Below are positions 33,950 through 44,345 of a stretch of DNA of 64,000 nucleotides, piece after piece. Under the pieces are notes generated by a model. It ran no database searches. It saw only the letters and a program-made list of their open reading frames with translations, and was not told the origin of the DNA. The stretch's first letter is position 1. The number at the start of each line of letters is the position of its first letter. The position numbers and the translations under genes were made by a program. The stretch comes from Microstegium vimineum (lineage: Eukaryota; Streptophyta; Magnoliopsida; Poales; Poaceae): contig CM039122.1 of the NCBI GenBank assembly GCA_022036555.1, forward strand, positions 496,001 through 560,000. The letters run 5' to 3'.

Positions 33950-34521
33950 GACCCTGTTTAGAACAGAGGAATGAAAAAACCCGCAGGAAAGGAATGTGGA
34001 TGTAGGTGCAAAACAGAGGAATGGAAAACCACAGGAACGTGATAGGAAGATGTGTTTGGAATACAGGAATCTCTATCACAGGAATAGAAACATTATAGAA
34101 ATGATAAAACATCCTTAGTACTTAGTGCTAAATTAATTCAAGTAATTTAAATTATAGAAGCATTTTATCATACGTGAATGGCCGGGTCCACAATGCCAAA
34201 AGTGATTCATGGCCATTAGCCTGCAATGCTGTGTTACCTGCTGCTTCAGACCGCAATATATATTATTTTTTTATCATCAAGAACATATATACATTAATGG
34301 CAGAACTAAGTATGCTTTATTTTCTTGGACTTCGTGAAGGAAAGGAAACCATGAGCTAGGAGCAGATTCTTTTTTTCCTTTGAGACTGCATACATGTGCT
34401 AGCATTCCATAGGAAAGGAATTGACAAATCCTTTGATCCAAACACCTTTCCTCCAAAACTTTCCTATAGTTTTATTTCCTGTACTTTTTCTATGGAAATA
34501 CTCCATTCCAAACGAGGCCTA
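33950..34521. mobile_element. MITE with GACCCTGTTT / AAACGAGGCC ends
   Basis: About 570 bp. The left end GACCCTGTTTAGAACAGAGG and the right end CCATTCCAAACGAGGCCT are inverted variants of a common grass hAT/Tourist-like terminus. The interior repeats AGGAAAGGAAT and AGGAATnGAAA on both sides. Confidence 0.55.
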
Positions 34522-34840
34522 AGGTTTTGAGTCAACAGCTGATATTTTAATTTGATCTTTATATATGGATCAAGAACTCTGACCTTTCTTAACCATACAT
34601 TTATCAGGTGCACTGCACGCCACCAATTAACCCCCTTTGGTTTAGTGGGCGCTGGAGCCTGAAAGTTGGCACTGTCTTGGACCGTTATTGCATCACCGCC
34701 ATGCATGGGGTTTAGCAGAGCCACACTATCATTAGGCGAGAGGGCGGAGGGGACGCGGGGGAAGAGAAGAGAAGAGGAGCTCAAAATTTTGTTGCGACGG
34801 GGTTACAGGACGGTGTCACATAAAAAGCATCGTATGCCAT

Positions 34841-35067
34841 CACCAAATTCCCTCCTCACTTCCAGGTGGGACCTGCTTCCATCCAATCCAACACAGAACC
34901 ACCAAATTCCCTCACTTCCAGGTGGGACCTGCTTTCATCAAATCCAACACAGGACCACCAAATTTCCTCACTTCCAGGTGGGACCTGCTTCCACCAAATC
35001 CAACACAGGACCACCAAATTCGTTCACTTCCAGTTGGGATCTGCTTCCACCAAATCCAACACAGAAC
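34841..35067. repeat. 56-bp minisatellite, four units
   Basis: One 59-bp and three 56-bp units of the form CACCAAATTCCCTCACTTCC, then AGGTGGGACCTGCTTCC and an ACCAAATCCAACACAGGAC ending. Units differ by a few bases each. Confidence 0.95.
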
Positions 35068-35326
35068 CACTGTTTGAGCAACACTCATCTCCAAGTCATG
35101 GTACGGAATCTGAATCCATGCATGTGACCAAGCAGCAAGCTATCTATTTCGTCGTAACGGATAGACACGTTTGTTTACTAGTTAATGCAAATGTAGAAAC
35201 CATTTAAAAATTCATGCGTTACATGAGGCTTAGATCTTGATGCATAAGCACACAACAGGCTTGCATTTGCATGCATGGGACTTGCATTTCTGGTCATCTC
35301 GCAGCTCTCTCTCGATCTTGCGCGCA

Positions 35327-35781
35327 TCAACTCCCCCGCCGAGAACCACCGCCGCCACGGCCGGTCACGTTCTCAATCAGTCCCCTGAGAATCATGACCG
35401 CCGCTTGTTTATCCAGGTTCCTGTTGTACCCGCCGCACGCAAACGACTGCACACAGCTCGGGCATCCATCCACGCCAGCGCAGCCGCATGCCGAGACGAG
35501 CTGCAGGGCGGCGACCAACAGCTCGCCGAAGAGGCGCTCCACCTGCGCCGCCAGGCCGATGCCGCCGGGGTGCTTGTCATACAGCAGCAGGACCCGGGCG
35601 CGCTATCACCACCACCACCCGGCGCTCCGGGTCCGCTCCCACGTGTCGCGGAGGTGGTGGTGGCGGCGGCGCACCGCGTCCCGAGGTCGGAGGCGGCGCA
35701 CATCATGCGCAGCGGTAGGACACTGAGGAGCGCGTGCGACGCTGCGTGCACGCCGCCATCGAACGACAACCCTCTCTGCAT
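35327..35781 (-). pseudogene. HRQ1/DUF1998-type helicase C-terminal fragment
   Basis: On the minus strand, LLLYDKHPGGIGLAAQVERL, then ELLVAALQLVSACGCAGVDG and GCPSCVQSFACGGYNRNLDK show the four-cysteine MZB (DUF1998) module that ends Hrq1/YprA-type superfamily-2 DNA helicases. The preceding piece HALLSVLPLRMMCAASDLGT is in another frame, and a stop lies between them, so it is frameshifted. There are no helicase motor motifs. It ends next to the repeat shared with 29929, suggesting transfer by a mobile element. The intact gene would act in DNA repair. Confidence 0.65.
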
Positions 35782-35936
35782 AGGAGGGAGGGGTATGAGT
35801 GGGAGGATTTTTCACATGTCAAAGACAATTCTACCCCTAATAATTACATTCTCATTCACATGTCAAGCATAGGAGGGAGGGGTATGAGTGGGAGGATTTT
35901 TCTATTTGCCACGGTAAATGACAAATTTATTTTTGG
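35777..35936 (+). repeat. Second copy of the 29929 repeat, partly duplicated
   Basis: CATAGGAGGGAGGGGTATGA plus GTGGGAGGATTTTTC appears at 35777 and again at 35867; 35820-35936 matches 29929-30043. Confidence 0.8.
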
Positions 35937-36218
35937 TTTTCAGATGTGTTGAATTTAATGAAATACGTATAGAAAGTATTTATGATGTTTAATAACTATC
36001 ATTGATAATATATATATAACAAATTTATTTAGAGATACAATCATTGATAATAGTTTATATAAGTCTTGTCAAATTTAAGAATATTTAATTTAGTCCAAAT
36101 TTCGAGTAGCACTCTTTTTGGAGAGAGCTACTGGATTTTGCACCATAGTAGCATACTCTCTCTCCCAAAATAATTTTATATCTCGTTTCTCGACAAATCA
36201 AACGTTTTAGAATATAGC
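35937..36218. other. MITE remnants abutting the gypsy element
   Basis: A half MITE ending CTCTTTTTGGAGAGAG (about 36112) and a second one starting CTCTCTCTCCCAAAATAATT (about 36160) that is cut off at 36218 by the start of LTR homology. No gene. Confidence 0.5.
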
Positions 36219-38393
36219 TAGATTTGAATTTGCTAAAATTTGATTTATTTCAAATATTTTTTGTGATCATAGAATTAAATGAATAAAACAAAATTAAATA
36301 TCATGCTAGGGTTTAACTTGTTTGTGCATTTCATGTCTCTGCATATTTTCTTGTGTGGTTTGAATTTTGTAAAACTCAAAAAGGAATTTCAAAATCAATT
36401 TAGAAAATCAATTTGGAAAACAAAAGAAAAAGATAAAAAGGAAAATCCTTTTCTCCTCCCTCTCTCACTTTTGGCCTGCCTGGCCCAGCCCCTGGCCTGC
36501 TTCCCCTCTCCCCCTCACCTATCCCGCATGGGCCGGCCTCCTCCCCGCGGCCCAGCTCCTCTCGGTCCGCACCGCGCCTCTCCTCCCTCCTCCCTCTCGC
36601 TGACAGCACGGGCCCACCCGTCAGCGCCCCCTCTCTTCTCCTTCCTTGAGTCCGAGCCGGACACGTCGCGCCGCGTGCTCCCGCAACCGCCTCCTCCACG
36701 GTTTCCGCGCCCCCGTAGTCGCGTGGGACTCTATCCCCGGTCGTCATAAATAGCACCGCCCCCGCGCCGCCTTTTCCCATCGCCTCGGCCGCCTCGCAAG
36801 CAGCAGCAGCAGCGCCGCCAGGTCTGCCATTGCCGCCGCTCTGCTCTTGTCGTCGAGCCGTCGTTCCGCGCCTCGGGCCGCTCCAATCTCTTCGCCGAGC
36901 GTCGCACCGGCTTCGCGTACGTGCAGAACATCTTTCCCCTCTCTTTTTCCTCTCGTTTGTGCTCCGGTTGACCTCGTCGTCGGTCTGCAGGAAGCCGCCG
37001 CCGCTGTCTCTCGTCGTCGGCCATCCGTGTTCGTCCCCGAGCCCCCCCAACCACCTAGGTGAGTTTGCGGCTTCATCCTCTTTCTCCCCAACCAAATTCC
37101 GTGTGAAACCAAGCACCCTAGCTTGAGATCACCTCGTGCCGCCGTGCGCCGGCCCTCGGCCATGGCGCCCCGCCGTGCCGCGCCTCTGCTCCGGTGGAGC
37201 ACCGCCCACTCCCTCCCTTCTTCTAATCTAAACCGTTCAGATCAAATCCTGTGACTCAGGATCAAAGATACCCCTTCGATCTGGCTTTTTGCTAAAGAGC
37301 CCCTGCCCTTTTTTGACCCTCAACCCGCAGTCCTAAAAGCGCCTTTCGGCTTTACGCTTTCCTCTCTGGAAAACGTACTCCCTTTTAAATCTGTTTTAAT
37401 TCGAATTTAAATAAAAACCTCTATTTACAGTTTTGCCACTGAACTTTAAATGCCTATAATTTGCTCGTTTTAAATCCAAATCGATCCGTTCAAGTTGCGT
37501 TAGATCCGTAATTTTATGCTCTATCCAGTAGTATAGATTTCATCTATGTTAATTACTTTTGAAAATCAAACTAAATAAATTCTTTTAATGCTTTAATCTT
37601 GCTCTTTTCAAAATCTTGTATAATCTATAGTTTATTCGTTTTAGGTCCGATTAGCGTGGTTTTCGCGTCTTTGTGATCGTAGTAAAGTATAGATCTGTTT
37701 TATAACCTTTTCAAAACCTCTTTATTGTTTATGGTGTAATGTTCTGATCATATCCTTATTGCTTCGTGTATGATTGTTCGGATGATTGCGTGGTGATTGC
37801 TTCGTGTTTTGGGAGTTGCAAACCCGGGCATATGGGCAACACGGCTTGTGGGTAAAGTGTATAAGCTCTGCAGAGTGTAAATCTATCATGATAGCCGTGC
37901 TCACGGTCACGAGCGGCCTGGAAAACTCACAGTGTAGATGATCATGTTGTTTAATTGTTAATGTTGGTTACTAATCTTATCATGTGGTTATTAATTGGGT
38001 TATGCATAACTAAAGCTAAGTGTTGGTAAAACTTGACCAAGTTAAAAGCAACCGCAGTACAGACAGTGTCAGCCTTTGAGCTTCATAACCTTATGTTACT
38101 CTTGCTGAGTACTTTAAATGCTCACTCTTGCTTTCTCAACCCCTTCAGATGGCTTTGAAGACTACCGTGAGGAGTACTAGGCTAGTGGTCAACCAGTCGG
38201 CGTTCCCTGTGAAGTGGAGCTTCGTCGCGAGAGTTATCTTTATTTCCGCTGTTTTTTTAAGAATATTATTCGTTATGTAATAAACACTCAGTGATGGTAC
38301 TATTTAAAGATTTATGGGCTTATGTGTGTGATTGATCACTGGGCACACATGAGTTATTCGCATTCAATTTTATTCTTAAAATTGGGTGTGACA
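36219..38393 (+). repeat. 5' LTR (5'-truncated)
   Basis: It aligns with the 3' LTR from TAGATTTGAATTTGC to GGGTGTGACA. The first 28-30 bases, including TG, are missing. It carries about 280 bp (37137-37420) absent from the 3' LTR, and lacks about 610 bp found there (45680-46293). Confidence 0.9.
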
Positions 38394-38396
38394 AAT

Positions 38397-38408
38397 TGGT
38401 ATCAAAGC
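38397..38408 (+). promoter_or_regulatory. Primer-binding site, tRNA-Met type
   Basis: TGGTATCAAAGC begins 3 bases after the LTR. It is one mismatch from the TGGTATCAGAGC commonly seen in plant elements primed by initiator tRNA-Met. Confidence 0.8.
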
Positions 38409-38585
38409 AAGTGTTGACTGTAGGACGCAAGCCTAGTTAGAATGGTCTTCTTATCTTGTCTCTACCTTCTCTTTTTCATGCTTACATTCTTGTATATATA
38501 TTTTCTCAAACTGTTTTTGCTACACTTGACTTATTCTATTGTGAAAATTTTGTTCTAATCTATCTCTATCTTGGTCATGTTCAAG

Positions 38586-39395
38586 ATGCCTACCCTTCGC
38601 CGATCAGCTCGACTCAGTTTCAGTGAACGTGTTCCTCAGCAGTAGTTTGCCCCTCCTGAACCTCAAGCGACAATGGTGGAATCTCAGGAAGAATCAGAGG
38701 AGGAGATCCAGGAAATCTCCAGTGGCGAAGAGTACCATGGGGAAGAGAGCCCCCATGCCCCAAGTGCTGATGTTAATTCCTCTACTTTCGATGTTGCCGA
38801 TTAAGACCTGCCAGAAGAGCCAGGGTGGATCCGCACTAAGTATATCCGAGGAGGAGCGCATAGCAGCTACGCTCACTCCCAGCTGGTGGATTTTGTGGGA
38901 GAATGCCACCGAGGACCAGAGATTGCAACCATGTACACTTGCAAGGAATTCAAACATCCCCTCGCCAACACCTACTGGAAGGCGAAGATCTATATCTGTG
39001 GAAGTGCTAGTGGGCAAGCAGCTGAACGTGTGGACTATACCTTCCATAGTTGTGTTGCTCATCCTACCATAGAAGCAAGTATGAAGGATGCCGCGTTCTC
39101 TGCATATATGGCCATCCACAACAAGTTCAGAGAAAGGATCGCCAACACCCGACGCCGTTTCATCCCTCGTTTCGATGCAGAGCAAGGTTGGATAATCGCC
39201 GAACCTAACGGTGAAGGTAGCCCCGTCCTGAATGAGCTCGTCAACTTCGTTCAAGAGATGATGAACATGTATGGTCATCTCCTAATAGAAGCAAGGGAGC
39301 TGCGCAAGGAGCTTAAGCGCAGTCACCAACAAAAAGATGAGCTTCGTGAAGAGTTTGGGCTACCAAAGAACTTCAAGAAGATCAAGAAGAGTTAG
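38586..39395 (+). pseudogene. Extra ORF upstream of gag
   Basis: A single frame from MPTLRRSARLSFSERV to KNFKKIKKS (about 269 codons) is broken by TAG at 38643-38645 and TAA at 38802-38804. It has an acidic N-terminal third, a central stretch (YTCKEFKHPLANTYWKAKIY, HPTIEASMKDAAFSAYMAIH) and a C-terminal charged helix that could form a coiled coil (EARELRKELKRSHQQKDELR). It is not gag: no zinc knuckle. I do not recognise a function. Confidence 0.6.
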
Positions 39396-40033
39396 GACTA
39401 GGAGTCCCTTTATAGTTTATTCGTTAGTTCATGAGTCGTGTGTGCTAGTGTTCTTCTAAGTGTTTAGTTGCTTATGCTTATGCTAATGTGTGATTTGGTT
39501 CTTTGTAATAATTGTTGAGGTTGTGGGCTTGTCCACAACACTCATAGCTTAGGTTGGGTTGCTTGAAAAGCTTAATAATAAGTAAAGTTGCAGTTTTCGT
39601 TAATCTATCTTTTCAGACCTCCCTGTCCTGTTAATTTTGCCTAATTAATTCTGAATGTCCTAAAATCACAAAACTTTAACTGAAAATAGTAGACTTCCTT
39701 ATATTTCCGTGGCCGCAAGAAGCACCTTCATATCTGTTCGGAGTTAAGAGAAACAATTCCTGCAAGTTGATGTTTCTACGCAGTTTGGTAATCCGGACAG
39801 ATCTATTTAAAAGCAGTTTATGGTTAAGTTAATGTCAGAATCAGAAAAAGTCAGAATTACGAAAGTTGTAGATAACTTCTTTATATTTCCAACCATGTAA
39901 GCTTTGCCTCTGTTTGAGTTTGGGAACTTTAGATATGACTGTTTTTCTAGACTGCTGTTGGCTGAAAACTCAGGAAAGTTGCAGACTCATCTTGTGTCAG
40001 GTTTTAAAATCGTTCTTATGTTCTATGTGTCAA

Positions 40034-41107
40034 ATGCCTCGCACCAGGACCAACTCCGGATCCAACACTAGTGACAACAATAACAATAACCAGCACCCTC
40101 TACCTCCACCACCTGCGATGACCCCAGAGCAGATGCAGGCTCAGATGATGCAGACAATGCAAGCTATGATGCAGTTCATGCAGAACCAACCCCATCAACC
40201 TGTTGGAGCTCCACCTGTCAACAAGCGGAGGGAATTTCTGCAAGGACACCCTCCTGTTTTCTCTCATGCCAGTGATCCGTTGGAGGCGGATGATTGGTTG
40301 CGTGCGGTGGAGAAGCAACTCAACATCGCCCAGTGCAACGACCAGGAGAAAGTATTGCATGCTTCTGGTCAACTTCAAGGTGCAGCTCAGACTTGGTGGG
40401 AGACGTATCAAGATGCTCGCCCTGGCAATGCTCCTGCTACCACTTGGGAAGAGTTTTCCCGGGACTTCAAGGCGTGCCACATTCCAGAGGGAATCATAGA
40501 GCTGAAGCAAGAAGAATTCAGGAATCTTCGGTTGGGACAGATGTCCGTCAGCGAGTACCATGACAAGTTCTCGCAGCTAGCTCGTTATGCACCCAATGAA
40601 GTAAGGGATGATGCTGATAAGCAGCGTCTCTTCTTAAAGGGGATTTACTATGAACTCTGGTTGCAGCTGAAGGGTAATACATACCCGAATTTCCAATCTC
40701 TGGTGAACCGTGCCATCGTCCTGGACAATGAACGCAGGGAGATGGACAAGAAGAGGAAGCTTAGAGGACAAGCTTCTGGGAGCAACACTCGCCAGCGTCC
40801 CAACTATCCTCAGCAAGGTTACCAGCAGAGGTACCAAGGCACATCCAACTTTGGGAACCGTAACCTGAACCAGCAACGTCCACCATTCCAGCAGCAGGGT
40901 GGTTACTCAGGACCTCATCAAGGCTCATCCAGCAGTACCCCAGCAAAGACTAATGTTCTCAATACCCCCATCAAGTGTTTTGCTTGTGGTGAACCCGGAC
41001 ATCTCTCCTATAACTGCCCCAAGAAACAAAACTCACTAAACCCTCCAAGTCAGAACAGCAACAATCAGAGAGGAAGGTACCAGCCGCCCTCACACAATAG
41101 GACGTGA
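40034..41107 (+). CDS. gag of the gypsy element
   Basis: An open frame starting MPRTRTNSGSNTSDNNN, with a Gln/Met-rich head, the capsid-like region (DPLEADDWLRAVEKQLNIAQ, AAQTWWETYQDARPG, EEFRNLRLGQMSVSEYHDKF) and a CCHC zinc knuckle CFACGEPGHLSYNC near residue 320. It packages element RNA. The frame stays intact for 357 aa but ends one frame away from pol, where related elements, as I recall, often read through, so a frameshift near 41098 is likely. Confidence 0.85.
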   Translation: MPRTRTNSGSNTSDNNNNNQHPLPPPPAMTPEQMQAQMMQTMQAMMQFMQNQPHQPVGAPPVNKRREFLQGHPPVFSHASDPLEADDWLRAVEKQLNIAQCNDQEKVLHASGQLQGAAQTWWETYQDARPGNAPATTWEEFSRDFKACHIPEGIIELKQEEFRNLRLGQMSVSEYHDKFSQLARYAPNEVRDDADKQRLFLKGIYYELWLQLKGNTYPNFQSLVNRAIVLDNERREMDKKRKLRGQASGSNTRQRPNYPQQGYQQRYQGTSNFGNRNLNQQRPPFQQQGGYSGPHQGSSSSTPAKTNVLNTPIKCFACGEPGHLSYNCPKKQNSLNPPSQNSNNQRGRYQPPSHNRT

Positions 41108-44100
41108 ACCATGTCTCTGCAGAATCAGCTCAGGAAGCACCAGAAGTGATGATGGGTACGTTCCTTGTCAACTCCATCCCTGCCACCGTTCTATTTGATT
41201 CTGGAGCATCGCATTCTTTCATATCGTAAGCTTTTGTTAGAATGCATGGAACATCATTAGTAGCAATGCAAAACCCTATAATCGTAAACTCACCGGGTGG
41301 GGTTATGAGAACCGATTGTTATTGTCCATCGGTTACTGTTACCCTAAGGGGGGTAGACTTCAAAGCTCAGCTTATAGTTTTGAGGACCGCTGGGATCGAT
41401 GTTATATTGGGTTTGGACTGGATGAGAAAGCAAGATGCAGTGATCAAGTGTGATAAGAAGATAGTTGAATTGCCTACACCTACAGGGGGCAGGATCAGTG
41501 TTGATGTGGTTATGCAACCTCCACCGACAGCCGTTGTCAACCAGCTTGAGGAGAATGACAACCCAATAGATAGTGTTGTGGATGAATTTCCAGATGTGTT
41601 CGCAGAAGATTTGCCAGGTATGCCCCCCGATCGTGACATTGAGTTTATAATTGACTTAATACCTGGAACTGCACCTATAGCTAAAAGACCATATAGGATG
41701 GGAATAAAAGAATTAGAAGAACTTAAGAAACAAATTAAAGAGTTGTCGGATAAAGGTTTTATTCGTCTCAGTTCTTCACCTTGGGGTGCACCAGTTATTT
41801 TTGTTGACAAGAAAGATGGCAGTCAGAGGATGTGTGTTGATTATCGATCACTCAATGAGGTAACTATCAAGAACAAGTATCCTTTGCCCAGAATCGATGA
41901 TTTGTTTGATCATTTGAAGGGTGCTTGTGTGTTCTCCAAGATTGATCTTTGGTCTGGTTATCATCAGTTGAAGATCCGTGCTTCAGATGTTCCCAAGACA
42001 GCATTCACTACGAGGTATGGGTTGTATGAATATACGGTGATGTCTTTCGGTCTTACCAATGCACCTGCATACTTCATGTATTTGATGAACAAGATTTTTA
42101 TGGAATACCTGGATAAGTTTGTGGTAGTATTCATTGATGATATTCTGATCTACTCCAAGAACGATGATGAACATGCTGAACACTTGAGATTGGTATTACA
42201 AAAGCTTAGAGAGCATCAGTTGTATGCTAAAAGAAGTAAGTGTGAGTTTTGGTTGAAAGAAGTTTCTTTTCTTGGCCATGTTGTGTCTAATGGAGGTATA
42301 TCAGTTGATCCTAGTAAGGTGGAAGATGTACTGAATTGGAAACCCCCAACCAATGTCAGTGAGATTCGCAGTTTTCTTGGCTTAGCTGGATATTATAGAA
42401 GGTTCATTGAAGGATTCTCTAAGCTATCTAAACCTATGACCGCGTTGCTTGAGAAGGATACCAAGTTTGTTTGGTCAGAGAAGTGTCAGGCTAACTTTGA
42501 AGAATTGAAAAAGAGATTGACTACAGCTCCTGTGTTGACCTTGCCAGACTTGAGTTAGAAGTTCTCTATCTATTGTGATGCCTCTCGTCTTGGTTTGGGT
42601 TGTGTGCTTATGCAAGAAGGAAGAGTTGTTGCGTATGCTTCGCGACAACTGAGGAAGCATGAGTTGAATTATCCGACTCATGACTTGGAGTTAGCAGTTG
42701 TGGTTCATGTATTGAAGATATGGAGACACTATCTTATTGGTCATAAGTGTGACATCTACACCGACCATAAGAGCTTGAAATACATCTTTACTCAATCAGA
42801 TTTGAATTTGAGGCAACGTCGTTGGTTGGAACTGATCAAGGATTATGACTTAGATGTTCACTATCATCCTGGTAAAGCCAATGTTGTGGCCGATGCTCTT
42901 AGCAGAAAAAGTTATGCTAATGAGATTCGGACAATACCTATGCCTGAAGAGTTGTGTGCTGAACTTGAGCATCTCAACTTGAGCATTGTTGCGAATGCTA
43001 TGGAGATGGTAGTGGAACCTACACTAGAGAAGGAGATTCGTGAAGGTCAGTTGCAGGATAAGAATCTGCAGTTAATAGTTGAGAACATGAAGGAAGGAAG
43101 ATCACCAGGTTTCCGGTTAGATGATAATGGTACAGTGTGGTATGGAAAGAGGATCTGCGTTCCCGACATCAAGTCTATTCGACAGACGATTCTGCGAGAA
43201 GCTCATGAGTCAACCTACTCAATACATCCTGGAAGCACTAAGATGTACTTAGATCTTAAAGAGAAATATTGGTGGGTTGGATTGAAATGTGATGTGGCAG
43301 AGTATGTAGCAATATGTGATACATGTCAGAGGGTTAAAGCAGAACATCAGAGACCTGCAGGACTGTTGCAACCGATGAAGATACCTGAATGGAAGTGGGA
43401 TGAAGTTGGTATGGATTTCATAGTTGGGTTACCGCTTACTCGGAAAGGTTATGACTCAATCTAGGTCATAGTTGATCGCTTGACTAAGGTAGCTCACTTC
43501 TTGCCAGTTCGAACCACTTATACGGGAGCACAGTTAGCTGAGTTATATATGGAAAGGATAGTATTCCAGCATGGAGTTCCAAAGAAGATTGTGTCAGATA
43601 GAGGAACCCAGTTCACTTCGCATTTTTGGAGGAAAGTGCATGAGTCCCTTGGGACAGTGTTGAATTTCAGCTCAGCCTATCACCCTTAGACAGATGGACA
43701 GACAGAAAGAACAAACCAAGTGCTAGAAGATATGTTGAGAGCTTGTGCTTTGTAGTATGGTACGAGTTGGGACAAGAGTTTGCCCTATGCTGAGTTCTCA
43801 TATAACAACAGTTATCAGGAAAGTCTTAAGATGGCACCGTTTGAAGCTTTGTATGGACGGAAGTGTAGAACTCCGTTGTTCTGGAATCAAACAGGAGAAA
43901 CCCAAGTGTTTGGACCAGATGTTCTGAGAGATGCAGAAGAACAAGTTCGAGTAATCAGAGATAATCTGAAGATAGCACAGTCCCGACAGAAGAGTTACGT
44001 TGATAACTGAAGAAGAGATTTGTCTTTTGAAGTAGGTGATTATGTTTACTTGAAAGTGTCACCTATGAGAAGTATGAAACGGTTCAATATGAAAGGAAAG

Positions 44101-44298
44101 TTAGCACCCAGATATATTGGTCCGTTCAAGATTCTTGAGAGACGTGGAGAAATTGCTTATCGGTTAGAGTTACCGGAAAGTTTGTCAGGAGTTCACGACG
44201 TGTTTCACGTATCTCAGCTCAAGAAGTGTTTACGAGTACCCGAAAAACAATTACCGTTGGAGGATCTAAGAAAAACCTACCCTCAACTCTTTAAGTAA
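41101..44298 (+). pseudogene. pol (protease, RT, RNase H, integrase)
   Basis: One frame. The protease has LFDSGASHSFIS near 41190. RT has MCVDYRSLNEVTIKNKYPLP and the catalytic VVFIDDILIYS near 42127. RNase H has FSIYCDASRLGLGC and YTDHKSLKYIF. Integrase has the His-His-Cys-Cys finger (HPGSTKMY … CDTCQRVK), the catalytic Asp region GMDFIVGLP and SDRGTQFTSHFW. In-frame stops are at 41227, 42556, 43462, 43687, 43753 and 44008. The end VHDVFHVSQLKKCL … LPLEDLRKTYPQLFK lacks the chromodomain that chromoviruses normally carry after this point. Confidence 0.9.
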
Positions 44299-44330
44299 GT
44301 AAAACCTGGGAATCTCAGGGCGAGATTCTT

Positions 44331-44342
44331 TTAAGGGGGTAG
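44331..44342 (+). promoter_or_regulatory. Polypurine tract
   Basis: TTAAGGGGGTAG ends four bases before the 3' LTR; it is the expected plus-strand primer. Confidence 0.75.
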
Positions 44343-44345
44343 ATT

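Noticed and set aside
36400..37116. 238-aa minus-strand frame, and its partner at 44556-45269
   Set aside because: It is in the GC-rich part of both LTRs, antisense, low complexity and not conserved in composition with any known protein.
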